A stretch of DNA of 64,000 nucleotides, taken from contig NZ_BMSY01000006.1 of the NCBI RefSeq assembly GCF_014649395.1, forward strand, positions 434,001 through 498,000, in the 5' to 3' direction. How positions within the stretch are numbered: position 1 is the first letter of the stretch; the number at the start of each line of letters is the position of its first letter. The notes under the pieces were generated by a model. The model did not search any database, was not told the DNA's origin, and worked only from the letters and a program-made list of their open reading frames with translations. The stretch comes from Streptomyces aureoverticillatus. Lineage in GTDB: Bacteria > Actinomycetota > Actinomycetes > Streptomycetales > Streptomycetaceae. Positions 34,907 to 43,612 of the stretch are shown piece by piece. Position numbers and translations under genes: made by a program.

Positions 34907-36520
34907 TCACGGACACGGATGCTTGAACGTCTTCTCGAACGACCGGTACGTCTCCTGCGGCTCGCGGCGCGTCGCGGTCGGGTGCTCGATGACCGGTATC
35001 GGCTTGCACACCGGCCACTGGTCGGTGTCGGCGGACTTCTCGAAGCCGTACGTACCCGCCGCGCCCCGCAGGCAGCCGATGCACCGGGTGGCGTCACCGG
35101 TGTCGACGATGCTCGCGTCGATCAGCGTGTTGTAGACGTCGTCCTTGTTGGGGGTGCGCGCCGGGTCCGGCGTCTTGGTGGAGCCGTCGAGCTCCCGGGT
35201 GCCCTCGTTGGCTTCCGAGTACGAGCGGTCGAAGGCGTTGGACAGGAGCGTGAACGCATCGTGGTACATGATCGCGTAGCCGTCGTCGAGGGGCTTCGCG
35301 CCGAAGTCGTGCCGTTCGTCGAGCTTCTTGAAGAAGGTGTCGAAGTCCTTGAACCCGGCGGGCGCGGCCGCGCTCTCGGGGTTCCCGGGGTTCTCGCGCC
35401 ACCATTCCGGCGTCACGGACGCCGCGGCCACCAGCGTGGTCTTCGTCTCGCGCAGCATCCGGGTGAGTTCGGGCGTGGTCAGCGTCGGTTCGAGACCGAT
35501 GCCCACTTTCAGGATGCGCACGGGGCTGCTGCGATCGCAGGAAGGCTCCTGTGACAGGCGTTTCACGAGTGCCGGGAGATCCTGGTCGCGGCCCGCGAAG
35601 AACACCGTGTCCGAATCGGTCACGCAGATCTTCTGCGCGGCCGACTGGAAACGCTGCGGGATACCCGCGGCGGGACCCGTCGATCCCAGGAACGACGCCG
35701 AACGCTGCCGCAGTCCGTACTTCTTGCCGAATTTCTTCTCCAGCAACCGGTGCAGATTGCGCGAGTACACGTCGTCGGGCCGGCTGTCGAAGACGAGGAA
35801 ACCCTTTCCCTCACCCTGGTTCTTGTTCAGGTACTGACCGAGCGCGTCGGCGAGCAGGTCGTTGTTCGGTGAGGTCTTGAAGAAGTACGGGGCGTTCATG
35901 TCGGCGGAGGTGATGACCGGGCCGACGGTGGCGATGCGGCGCTCGCTCAGCGCCCGCATGGCGTCACGGGTCTCGGGCGTGCTGCTCGGCAGGCCCATGA
36001 CGCCCACGAGCGGCGACTGCCGGTCGTCGACGAGGTCTTCGAGGTCGTCGACCACCGGCCGCCACTTGTCCAGGTCCTTGCCGTCGGGCGCCATCAGGAG
36101 CTGATAATGCGGGCCGCCGCCGCTGTTGGCGCGCAACTGGGCGGCGTGCGCGCCCGCCAGCGCGCGCCGGATCATCTCCGCGGTCATGGCGCTGGACTCG
36201 TCCGAGGTGAACGGCATCATCAGCGCGACGCGGCCGTACGGTATCCGGGTCTCGCCCTTCTTCGGGGCGGCCCAGGCCTTCGCGACGCGGGCGTTCTCGT
36301 CCGCGACGTCCTGGATCAGCCCCTTGATGTCGTCGTTCGCGTCGAACGCCGCGTCCGTGACGCCCACGCACTGGCCGTCGTGTTTCTCCAGGCCGCCCGC
36401 GCAGTCCTCGGGACGGGTCGCGAGATACACGACCACGCCCACGGCGATCAGGACCAGCGGCACCAGGACGGCGATGGCCTTGTCGAGGGGACCGAACCCG
36501 TTGCGACGGCTCAGGAACAT
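34907..36520 (-). CDS. Membrane-anchored periplasmic-binding-fold protein
   Basis: 537 aa. A cytoplasmic N-terminus is followed by one transmembrane helix (about residues 14-34). The large extracellular domain resembles ABC-type branched-chain amino acid/amide binding proteins (VALMMPFTS, PLVGVMGLPSST, TVGPVITSADM). No lipobox Cys and no transporter genes are present, so it is more likely a ligand sensor than a transport component. Cys pairs near the C-terminus (RCIGCL and others) may form disulfides. It lies 6 nt behind the STAND-like ATPase gene and is co-translated with it. Confidence 0.72.
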   Translation of the reverse strand: MFLSRRNGFGPLDKAIAVLVPLVLIAVGVVVYLATRPEDCAGGLEKHDGQCVGVTDAAFDANDDIKGLIQDVADENARVAKAWAAPKKGETRIPYGRVALMMPFTSDESSAMTAEMIRRALAGAHAAQLRANSGGGPHYQLLMAPDGKDLDKWRPVVDDLEDLVDDRQSPLVGVMGLPSSTPETRDAMRALSERRIATVGPVITSADMNAPYFFKTSPNNDLLADALGQYLNKNQGEGKGFLVFDSRPDDVYSRNLHRLLEKKFGKKYGLRQRSASFLGSTGPAAGIPQRFQSAAQKICVTDSDTVFFAGRDQDLPALVKRLSQEPSCDRSSPVRILKVGIGLEPTLTTPELTRMLRETKTTLVAAASVTPEWWRENPGNPESAAAPAGFKDFDTFFKKLDERHDFGAKPLDDGYAIMYHDAFTLLSNAFDRSYSEANEGTRELDGSTKTPDPARTPNKDDVYNTLIDASIVDTGDATRCIGCLRGAAGTYGFEKSADTDQWPVCKPIPVIEHPTATRREPQETYRSFEKTFKHPCP

Positions 36521-36526
36521 GCTTCC

Positions 36527-38767
36527 TCACAGTTCGGGCAGCGGGAGGGGGCGCTTGTCACGGGCGGCGGCCGGCCAGGTGCGGGCGGCCTGGCTGAGCA
36601 CGGCGCGCCACGTCTGGTGCCGCAGCGAGAGGAAGGCCAGCTCCGCCCCTATGTCGTCGCAGAGGTCGGCCTCCGGCTCCGCGACGACGTCGGACAGGTA
36701 CCACAGGCCGTGCAGCAGCCGGTTGATGCAGCGGTCGATCTCGTCTATGTCGTGATAGCGGTCGTCGTACGCGCCGGCGGCCATCGCGGCCCGCTCGTCC
36801 TCCCAGTCCGCCGCGGGCGGAGCCGGCGCCGTGGCCGCGTACCGCAGGCAGTTCAGCCAGCGCAGCGCGCTCTGCCGGTCCTGCTCCGACTGGAACTCCT
36901 CGGACAGCGCCGCCACCACCGTCTTGGCGTCACCGGCCGCCAGCGTGTGCCGCAGCGCGTCCGCCTCGCTCTCCTCGCCGCGCGTGGTGTGGTGGCGGCG
37001 CAGGAAGTCGTGGATCTCCTGCCAGCCGCGGCGCGAGTCGGTGCCCTGCGAGGTGCGGCGCGCCTCGTGCACCAGGAGCGTGCTGAGCAGCGGGTCGGCG
37101 GCGAGCGGCCGGTCCTGCGGGGTGTCGTGCTGCCACTGCTCGGCCTCCAGATAGTCGGCGGCCGCGTTCGCGGGCAGCTGCTCGGGGCCCTCGAGGCGCA
37201 GATGGGCGGCGAGGGCCTGCGCGGCCGTGCTGTCGCGGGCCAGCGACAGCGGCACCAGCCTCGCCCGCTGGTGCGGGGACGGCAGGAGTCGCTCCAGGAT
37301 CGCCCGGGTCACCGGCCGGCCGTCCGGCGTGGTCAGCTCCAGGAGGTTGCGCGGCCCGAGCGGTCCGGCCGGGGGACCGGGGCGTCCCTCGCGGGACGCC
37401 GTGGCGCGGGTGTGCTCCAGGACGGCCTCGCACAGCACGCTGCTCGCCAGCGGGTGCCCGCCGGTCAGGGAGTGCAGCGCGGAGGCCAGATACGGGTGCA
37501 GCGGGGCCGAGGCGGCGTCCAGCATCAGCAGGACGTCGTCGCGGCTGAGCGGCGTGAGCGGGACGACGAGCAGGCCCGACGACGGGGTGTGGCCGGTGCG
37601 CCGCCACCGGGTGGAGGTCACCAGGTCCGGCAGTTCGCGGTGGGTGGCGTCGGCGGCCTCCGGGGGCGCGTCGCCGAGCCGGGTCGCGACCACGACCAGC
37701 GGGTCGTGGGGCGCGGTGCCGGGCCGCGCGCGGTACTTCAGGACCAGGTCCACCAGGCGCGCGCCGGCCGGGGAGTGGGTGTTGTCGAGCAGGGCCAGCG
37801 GGCGCGGGTCGCGGTTGAGCCGCTGCCACTTGCTGCGGGAGGCCGCGATGTCCTCCAGGAAGGCGTGGACGAGGGTCTGTTCGGCCGCCTGCCGGTAGTC
37901 GCCGCCGCGGTGGAACCAGTCGGCGAGGCGGGCGATGCCGTCGTGCCCGTCCGGCGCCGCGACCGGGGCGCCGCCCTCGGACTCGGCGTACCGCTCCTGG
38001 TACCACTGGCGCAGCGGGGCCGCGCTGCGGGAGCGCGTGTAGCGCTCGAAGTACTCCGCGAGCACGGCGTACGTGACGGCGTGCGCGCCCGGCCGGGACC
38101 CGCCGCCCGGTCCGGCCTCGCCCGCTCCTGCCCCGCCCGCTCCTGCCCCGCCCGGTCCGGCGTCGGCCGGGCCGTCGAGGCGTGTCCGCACCCTTTCCGC
38201 CCACCGCTGCGCCACGTCCGCCTCGGTGCCGTTCTCCAGGTGGCAGGCGATCAGCAGGCGGGCGATGCGGGTGGTGGCGCGGGCCCGCACGTCCGCGGTG
38301 CCGCCGTGCCCGCCGAACACGGCGATCAGGCCCGGCAGGAGCAGCGGGAAGCGGCGGCCGAGGCCGGGTGCGAGGTGCCGGACCAGCTCCTCGAGGAGTT
38401 CGACGACCAGCTCGGACGCGGCGGTGTCGACGTGGGCGAGCGGCAGCCGCCCGGTGTAGTGCCGCTCCAGGGCGGCGAGGACGGCGGAGCGGCCCATGCC
38501 GTGGCGGCCGGTCAGGAGCACCAGGGGCAGGTCCTTGTCGTACTCCCAGGGCACGCGCGCCCGTTCGGCGTAGGCGAGGCCGGTGAGGCGGGGGACGAGG
38601 GAGTGGAGGAGCGGATCGCGTGCGTACAGCCGAGGCGCTTCGGATGTGTGCATCTCGCCGGATTCCGCTCCCGTCCTTCGCTGGCCGCTGGCTTCTCGTC
38701 TGCTGTCCGTCGCTCCCGTGCCCTCCGTGGTTCCCCCGTTCCCCGGCGGCCGCGGTGGGCGTTCCAT
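36527..38767 (-). CDS. STAND-like ATP-binding protein paired with the membrane sensor
   Basis: The start is uncertain: ATG 38,767 (746 aa, with a disordered N-terminus) or ATG 38,653, where conserved-looking sequence begins. Walker A is TGRHGMGRSAV, with Gly-Arg in place of Gly-Lys, so nucleotide hydrolysis may be weak. PLALLDNTHS lies where Walker B is expected, followed by winged-helix-like and helical repeat regions to the C-terminus. A Gly/Ala-rich low-complexity linker sits near residue 215. The gene overlaps no other but runs into the sensor gene 6 nt downstream, suggesting a receptor-ATPase pair. The 278 bases upstream hold no gene. Confidence 0.65.
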   Translation of the reverse strand: MERPPRPPGNGGTTEGTGATDSRREASGQRRTGAESGEMHTSEAPRLYARDPLLHSLVPRLTGLAYAERARVPWEYDKDLPLVLLTGRHGMGRSAVLAALERHYTGRLPLAHVDTAASELVVELLEELVRHLAPGLGRRFPLLLPGLIAVFGGHGGTADVRARATTRIARLLIACHLENGTEADVAQRWAERVRTRLDGPADAGPGGAGAGGAGAGEAGPGGGSRPGAHAVTYAVLAEYFERYTRSRSAAPLRQWYQERYAESEGGAPVAAPDGHDGIARLADWFHRGGDYRQAAEQTLVHAFLEDIAASRSKWQRLNRDPRPLALLDNTHSPAGARLVDLVLKYRARPGTAPHDPLVVVATRLGDAPPEAADATHRELPDLVTSTRWRRTGHTPSSGLLVVPLTPLSRDDVLLMLDAASAPLHPYLASALHSLTGGHPLASSVLCEAVLEHTRATASREGRPGPPAGPLGPRNLLELTTPDGRPVTRAILERLLPSPHQRARLVPLSLARDSTAAQALAAHLRLEGPEQLPANAAADYLEAEQWQHDTPQDRPLAADPLLSTLLVHEARRTSQGTDSRRGWQEIHDFLRRHHTTRGEESEADALRHTLAAGDAKTVVAALSEEFQSEQDRQSALRWLNCLRYAATAPAPPAADWEDERAAMAAGAYDDRYHDIDEIDRCINRLLHGLWYLSDVVAEPEADLCDDIGAELAFLSLRHQTWRAVLSQAARTWPAAARDKRPLPLPEL

Positions 38768-39045
38768 GCCGCCGTCAACTGCCGCGAGGGTGAAAGAAGT
38801 TACACCTCCCACTATCCCCTGGCCAGGACTTTCGGTGGAGCCGATCGGGCATATTACGGCGGAACCGTGACACGCCGCGGTATGCGGCGGGGCACGGCGA
38901 TGGAGCCGGTACACGAGGGGGCGGACGCTAGCCGTGCGCCGTCTCCTGCGCCATGCCGCGCGCGGGCCTGCCGGGGGCGTGCCGCGGCGCACCAGGGGCC
39001 CGGGGAGGCGCACGGGGAGCTCGTAGCGGCGCGCCGGTCGCGGCC

Positions 39046-42000
39046 TCAGTGCCGCGGGCGCACCGTGAGCTCCGCCCCCGCGGGCAGCTCCTCGGCGTGG
39101 CGCACCTCGCCCGGGTAGTCGAGCCGCACCCGGCGCAGGTTGGACAGCCCCGCCAGATGCACCAGGTCGACGGTGTCGAAGAGGGTGAGGTGGATTTCCT
39201 CAAGGCCCGGCAGGCGGCGCGCGATCCGCCGCAGGGACACCGCGGCGCCGGGCCGCGACCGCACTTCGAGGCAGGTGAGCTGCGGGATGCGGGCGCCCGG
39301 CGGGAACAGCATCATGCTGAGCTGCTCGTGCGACAGGCGCAGGGTGCGCAGCGCGGGCAGCCCGGCGAGCAGCGCGTCCCAGTCGTCCGGGCGGAGCCGG
39401 TCGCTCGCGTTGTGCAGGCGCAGCTCGCACAGTTCCGTCAGGGCGGTGATGTCGGCCAGCTCGACGGCGTCCGGCGGCAGCGCGAGCACCCGCAGCGCGC
39501 CCGGCCGGGGCAGGTCGCGCAGCCCGCGCCAGGGCACCGCGGCGCCCAGGATCAGCGAGTCGAGGCGCGGGCACGCCGAAAGACGGGCCAGGGGCTCCAG
39601 TTGGGGCAGGTCCGCGAGGCTGAGCCGGCGCAAGTGTGGCAGCCGGGTCAGCGGCGCGGTGTCGCTGATGGCGCGGCAGCCGTGCAGCGCGAGGGCCTCC
39701 AGGGCGGGGAAGTCCGCCAGGAAGCCGAGCGACGTCAGCCGCATGTTGCCGCGCAGCCGGAGCTCGCGCAGGCCCGCCGTGTCGAGCGCGCCGACGACGT
39801 CCAGCTCGGCGAAGTCGCCCTGCAGCACCACCCGTTCGTACCCGGACATCGCGCTGAGCGCCTTCAGTTCGGCCGCCGAGCGCACGATGACGGCCTCGCC
39901 CGCGCCGGCCGCGAGCAGCGGCTTGATGATCTCCTCGGCGTACTCGTCGGTGTCGAACCGGTCCCAGTGCGCGAGGAGTTGGCCGCGCACCGCCGGCTGC
40001 CGCGTGCTCACGAACTCGCGCAGCCGGGCAAGCGCCGCGTCCCCGCCGATGCGGCAGATCGCGTGCACCGTGGTCACCTCGGCGTCGCCCTCGAGACTGT
40101 CGGCCCCGGGCAGCAGCCCGAGGAGCAGCTCCCCGGTCTCCGCCAGCGCCCTGGCCTCGCGCATGCTGCGCGGCGGCAGGAGCTGCGCGGCGCGCTCCTC
40201 GATGACCTGGCGGACCTCCGGGTCGAGACGCGTGGCCTGGTCGAGGGAGGCGAGGGCGAGCAGCCGGAGGCGGGCCCGCACCGTGTCGTCCTCCTCGCGG
40301 TCGGCGCGGCCGGTGAGCCGGGTGAGGAGCTCGGCGCGCTCGTCCGGCCGGGCCTGGGCGACGGCCATCTGCACGACGTCCTCCCACTGGTCGAGGTGGG
40401 CGCGCGAGACCAGGGCCCCGATGTCGTGGTCCTCCAGGACCGCCTTCGCGCCCAGGAAGTCCTGGAAGGTGCGGTGGATGAAGTCCACGGCGCCCTCGGC
40501 CGGTTCGCGACCCCCCACCTCCTGCAGCAGGCCGGAGCGGTCCAGGAGCAGCTGCAGGACGTCCTCGGCGGTGCCGACGGCGGCGAGCTGCGGCACGGAC
40601 GGGCGCAGCCGGTCCACGAGGTCGACGGCGTCCTGCCGCTTCAGGCGGGTGCGTTCGTTGCGGATCAGCCAGTACGCGAGCCGCTTCAGGGGCTCCGTCG
40701 CGGACTTCTGGTCCAGCTTCGGCGTGCCTTCGCCGTAGAGGTAGCGCTCGCGGTCGCGGCGCTCCAGGAGCATGGAGAGCGCGGCCTCGTACAACGAGAC
40801 CCGCCCGATCGGCAGGAAGCCCGCGCGCTCCCGGTGCAGGGCGCAGATCAGCGCGCACAGCAGCGGGTTGGCCGCGAGCCGGCTCAGCTCCGTCGAGGAC
40901 CGCAGCGACCGCAGCAGGGTCCGGGCCAGCTCACCGCTCGCGCCCGCCGCCTCGTGCCAGCGATGCACGAACCGGCGTACGTCGCCGGGCCGCATCGGCG
41001 TGAGCGTGAACTCGCGGAAGCCCTCGTGGCCGAGCCAGTCCCGGGGCAGCGCGGAGGGCCGGGTGGTGACCAGCCACAGATTGCCGGGGAAGGTGGTGCC
41101 GAGCTTCTTGAGCCAGGCGCGGGCGCGCGGCCGCTCGGCCTCCGGGATCTCGTCGACCCCGTCGATCAGGAGCATGCCGCGCCCGGCCTGCAGGACCCGC
41201 ACCGCCCACCCCTTGGGCTCGCTGCCCGACAGCGGGCAGTCGATCCACTGCAGAAAGCCCTCCGGCAGGGGCAGTTCGGTGTCCTCGCGGGCCAGGGTGC
41301 GCAGCGGCAGCACGAACGGCACCCGGCCGAGGAGCTGCGGCAGATGGCCCGGCACCCGGTCCTGCTGGGCGGTGGTGATGGCGAGCCACTGCACCAGCGT
41401 GGTCTTGCCGGTGCCGGCGACCCCGCGCAGCAGCACGCGGTCGTGCGCGGCGAGCGCCGCCTCGACCGGCCCCGTCGTGCGCTCCGACTCCGGGTCCGGG
41501 TCCGGGTCGGCGGCCCGGCCGTCGGCGTCGCCGTCGGCCGCGCCGGGCAGCGGTTCGGCCGGGTCGCGGGCGGGCGCCGCCTCCAGGCTCAGATAGGCGG
41601 TCTCCAGCGGCCAGGCGTGGCTCCGCGCGTCGTGCAGGTCGACGCCGTGGATGGACAGGGCGCTGTGCTGGCCGACCACGTAGTCGGCGTAGGCCTGCTC
41701 GAAGTCGGTGTCCTCGGAGAGGGTCGCGGGCAGCCGCTCCAGGATCAGGCGCAGTTGCTCCTTCTGCTCGCTCAGGCTCCGCCGCACCTCCACCTGGGAG
41801 CGGGCCTCGAAGCCGGGGCGCTTGCTGAACTGGTGGACCAGGTGCAGACAGGCGGTGACGAGCAGCCGGTCGTGCAGCCGGGCGGCGTCGTCGCTGAGCA
41901 GCGCGCGGGTCTCCGGGGCGCTGGCGCGGACCAGGGCGGCGGCGAGCTTCTCCGGCCCGAGGTCGAAGGCCTGGACGTCGTCCATGTCGAGGTCGCCGAG

Positions 42001-42309
42001 GGCGCGCAGGGTGTGACCGAGGGCGTAGCCGACGGCGTTCTGCTCGTCGGGCGCGATGGGCGCGTCGTGCGGGCCCGCGGCGCGCATCGCGCGGCGCACC
42101 AACTCCCGTGCGAGCTGATAGAGATCGGCCTCGCTGAGCGTGCGCCGGTCACCGGTGAACGACAGCAGCCGCCCGATCCGCACCGGCCGCTCGCCGAACT
42201 CCGCGCCCGGCAGGCTCTTGGGCGGCAACAGCAACCGCTTCACCAGCGGCACCATCACCGACGACGCGATCCGCAGCCCCACCGTGCCGGCGTCCACTCG
42301 AGCCCCCAT
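39046..42309 (-). CDS. Bacterial NACHT protein with leucine-rich repeats
   Basis: ATG 42,309 is preferred (1,087 aa): the open frame beyond it runs through tandem repeats into the divergent neighbour. A helical N-terminal domain (about 1-240) precedes the NACHT domain with Walker A GVAGTGKTT (296-304) and Walker B LLIDGVDEIPE (380-390). A helical region follows, then LRR-type repeats from about residue 830 to the end (LRELRLRGN, LEALALHGC, LRRLSLADL, LCELRLHNA). This NLR-like architecture resembles bacterial NACHT antiphage proteins, in which the C-terminal repeats sense and the N-terminal domain acts. The effector activity cannot be named. Confidence 0.83.
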   Translation of the reverse strand: MGARVDAGTVGLRIASSVMVPLVKRLLLPPKSLPGAEFGERPVRIGRLLSFTGDRRTLSEADLYQLARELVRRAMRAAGPHDAPIAPDEQNAVGYALGHTLRALGDLDMDDVQAFDLGPEKLAAALVRASAPETRALLSDDAARLHDRLLVTACLHLVHQFSKRPGFEARSQVEVRRSLSEQKEQLRLILERLPATLSEDTDFEQAYADYVVGQHSALSIHGVDLHDARSHAWPLETAYLSLEAAPARDPAEPLPGAADGDADGRAADPDPDPESERTTGPVEAALAAHDRVLLRGVAGTGKTTLVQWLAITTAQQDRVPGHLPQLLGRVPFVLPLRTLAREDTELPLPEGFLQWIDCPLSGSEPKGWAVRVLQAGRGMLLIDGVDEIPEAERPRARAWLKKLGTTFPGNLWLVTTRPSALPRDWLGHEGFREFTLTPMRPGDVRRFVHRWHEAAGASGELARTLLRSLRSSTELSRLAANPLLCALICALHRERAGFLPIGRVSLYEAALSMLLERRDRERYLYGEGTPKLDQKSATEPLKRLAYWLIRNERTRLKRQDAVDLVDRLRPSVPQLAAVGTAEDVLQLLLDRSGLLQEVGGREPAEGAVDFIHRTFQDFLGAKAVLEDHDIGALVSRAHLDQWEDVVQMAVAQARPDERAELLTRLTGRADREEDDTVRARLRLLALASLDQATRLDPEVRQVIEERAAQLLPPRSMREARALAETGELLLGLLPGADSLEGDAEVTTVHAICRIGGDAALARLREFVSTRQPAVRGQLLAHWDRFDTDEYAEEIIKPLLAAGAGEAVIVRSAAELKALSAMSGYERVVLQGDFAELDVVGALDTAGLRELRLRGNMRLTSLGFLADFPALEALALHGCRAISDTAPLTRLPHLRRLSLADLPQLEPLARLSACPRLDSLILGAAVPWRGLRDLPRPGALRVLALPPDAVELADITALTELCELRLHNASDRLRPDDWDALLAGLPALRTLRLSHEQLSMMLFPPGARIPQLTCLEVRSRPGAAVSLRRIARRLPGLEEIHLTLFDTVDLVHLAGLSNLRRVRLDYPGEVRHAEELPAGAELTVRPRH

Positions 42310-42364
42310 CCGTGAACAAGACCGCCCCTTGGGAACCTTAGACGGTGACGGCGGACGGCGCACC

Positions 42365-42436
42365 GACGCCACCTCGGCCACCGGGACCGACGCCACCTCG
42401 GCCACCGGGACCGACGCCACCTCGGCCACCCGAACC
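42365..42436. repeat. Three 24-base tandem repeats between divergent genes
   Basis: Two identical copies and one near-identical copy of a 24-base unit beginning GACGCCACCTCGGCCACC (42365-42388, 42389-42412, 42413-42436) lie between the NACHT and metallophosphoesterase starts. Being a multiple of three, the unit also reads as an 8-residue peptide repeat on the minus strand, but that frame is probably upstream of the NACHT start. Confidence 0.85.
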
Positions 42437-42527
42437 CACCGTCGGTCCTCGGCCACCGGCACCGCCGGTCCTCGGCCACGGGCCGCGCCTGCCGAGGCCC
42501 CCGCTCGTCGGTTAGCCTCGCGTCGTG

Positions 42528-43388
42528 ATGACATCTGCCGCATCCCGACGGGCGCCGAGGCTGTTCGGTATCAGTGACCTGCACATTGCCTATGACGAGA
42601 ACCGGAAGTTCGTGGACGGTCTCTGGCCGGAACACGAGGGCGACTGGCTGATAGTCGCCGGTGACATCGGCGAGGTGATGAGCGACATCGAGTGGGCGCT
42701 GCGCCTGCTCACCGAGCGGTTCGACACGGTGATCTGGTCGCCGGGCAACCACGAGCTCTGGACGCCCCGGGACGACCCGAACCAGCTGCGCGGCGAGGCC
42801 CGTTACCGCCATCTCGTCGAGCTGTGCCGGGGCCTCGGCGTGCACACCCCCGAGGACCCGTTCCCGGTGTGGCACGGCGAGGGCGGGCCCGCGGTCGTCG
42901 CGCCGCTGTTCCTGCTGTACGACTACACGTTCCGGCCCGCCGGGAAGCACTCCAAGCAGGCGGCCCTCGACTACGCGTACGAGACCGGCGTGGTCTGCAC
43001 GGACGAGATGCTGCTGCACCCCGACCCCTACGCGACCCGCGAGGACTGGTGCCGCGCCCGTGTCGCCCTGACCAAGGAGCGGCTCGACGCCCTCGACCCC
43101 GAGCTGCCCACGGTCCTCATCAACCACTGGCCGGTCGTGCGCGAACCCACGCGCATCCTGACCTATCCGGAGTTCGCCCTGTGGTGCGGCACGGAGGCGA
43201 CCGCCGACTGGCCCGTGCGGTACCGCGCCGCGGCCGTCGTCTACGGCCATCTGCACATCCCGCGCACCATCTGGCACGAGGGCGTCCCGCATGTGGAGGT
43301 GTCCGTCGGCTATCCGCGCGAGTGGCGGCGCGAGCGGCATCCGTCGCCCCGGCTACGGCAGATCCTGCCCGCGCCGCAGCCCGCGTAG
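42528..43388 (+). CDS. Calcineurin-like metallophosphoesterase
   Basis: 286 aa. The dimetal site motifs are all present in order: ISDLHI (D-x-H), VAGDIGE (GD), GNHE, the isolated NHW and the C-terminal GHLH. The enzyme should hydrolyse phosphomonoesters or phosphodiesters in the cytoplasm; no signal peptide is seen. A GTG directly before the ATG (42,525) is an alternative start. The gene is divergent from the NACHT gene, sharing the repeat-containing intergenic region. Natural substrate unknown. Confidence 0.85.
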   Translation: MTSAASRRAPRLFGISDLHIAYDENRKFVDGLWPEHEGDWLIVAGDIGEVMSDIEWALRLLTERFDTVIWSPGNHELWTPRDDPNQLRGEARYRHLVELCRGLGVHTPEDPFPVWHGEGGPAVVAPLFLLYDYTFRPAGKHSKQAALDYAYETGVVCTDEMLLHPDPYATREDWCRARVALTKERLDALDPELPTVLINHWPVVREPTRILTYPEFALWCGTEATADWPVRYRAAAVVYGHLHIPRTIWHEGVPHVEVSVGYPREWRRERHPSPRLRQILPAPQPA

Positions 43389-43400
43389 AACCCGTGAACA

Positions 43401-43416
43401 CCCCTACACGTAGGGG
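43401..43416. promoter_or_regulatory. Palindrome upstream of the antiporter
   Basis: CCCCTACACGTAGGGG is an inverted repeat of 7-base arms around AC. It lies 104 bases before the short upstream ORF of the antiporter and 13 bases after the phosphoesterase stop. Its form suits a NarL/LuxR-type dimer; it could also be a small hairpin. No cognate regulator is encoded nearby. Confidence 0.45.
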
Positions 43417-43519
43417 GAGTTGGACCGGGTAGTCAGCGGCCTGTCAGCGTCCTCGGCCGAATCTGTGCGTACTGCGAACAGAGTGCACACAACGAGGGAT
43501 GCGACAGGAGAGATACCTG

Positions 43520-43612
43520 ATGCGGGTCGATACGGAAGTTCACTGGGTCACGGAAGTTCACGCGGTCACGGAGGGGCACGTAGGCGGCGAGGGACCGGTG
43601 GTGTGGTCGTGA
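43520..43612 (+). CDS. 30-aa leader peptide coupled to the antiporter
   Basis: An ATG nine bases after AGGAG opens a 30-codon frame whose TGA (43610-43612) overlaps the antiporter GTG (GTGA). The peptide contains a repeated (V)TEVH motif, encoded by an 18-base DNA repeat (43532-43567), and ends in VVWS. The antiporter has no good ribosome-binding site of its own, so translation of this ORF may load ribosomes onto it. It may be a regulatory leader or just a coupling device. Its length and low complexity keep confidence moderate. Confidence 0.45.
   Translation: MRVDTEVHWVTEVHAVTEGHVGGEGPVVWS

Noticed and set aside
34907..36520. ABC transporter substrate-binding lipoprotein
   Set aside because: There is a plain transmembrane helix with no lipobox, and no permease or transport ATPase nearby.
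42310..42543. N-terminal extension of the NACHT protein with VAEVASVP repeats
   Set aside because: It overlaps the divergent phosphoesterase start and is made of tandem repeats; ATG 42,309 opens the domain-like sequence.
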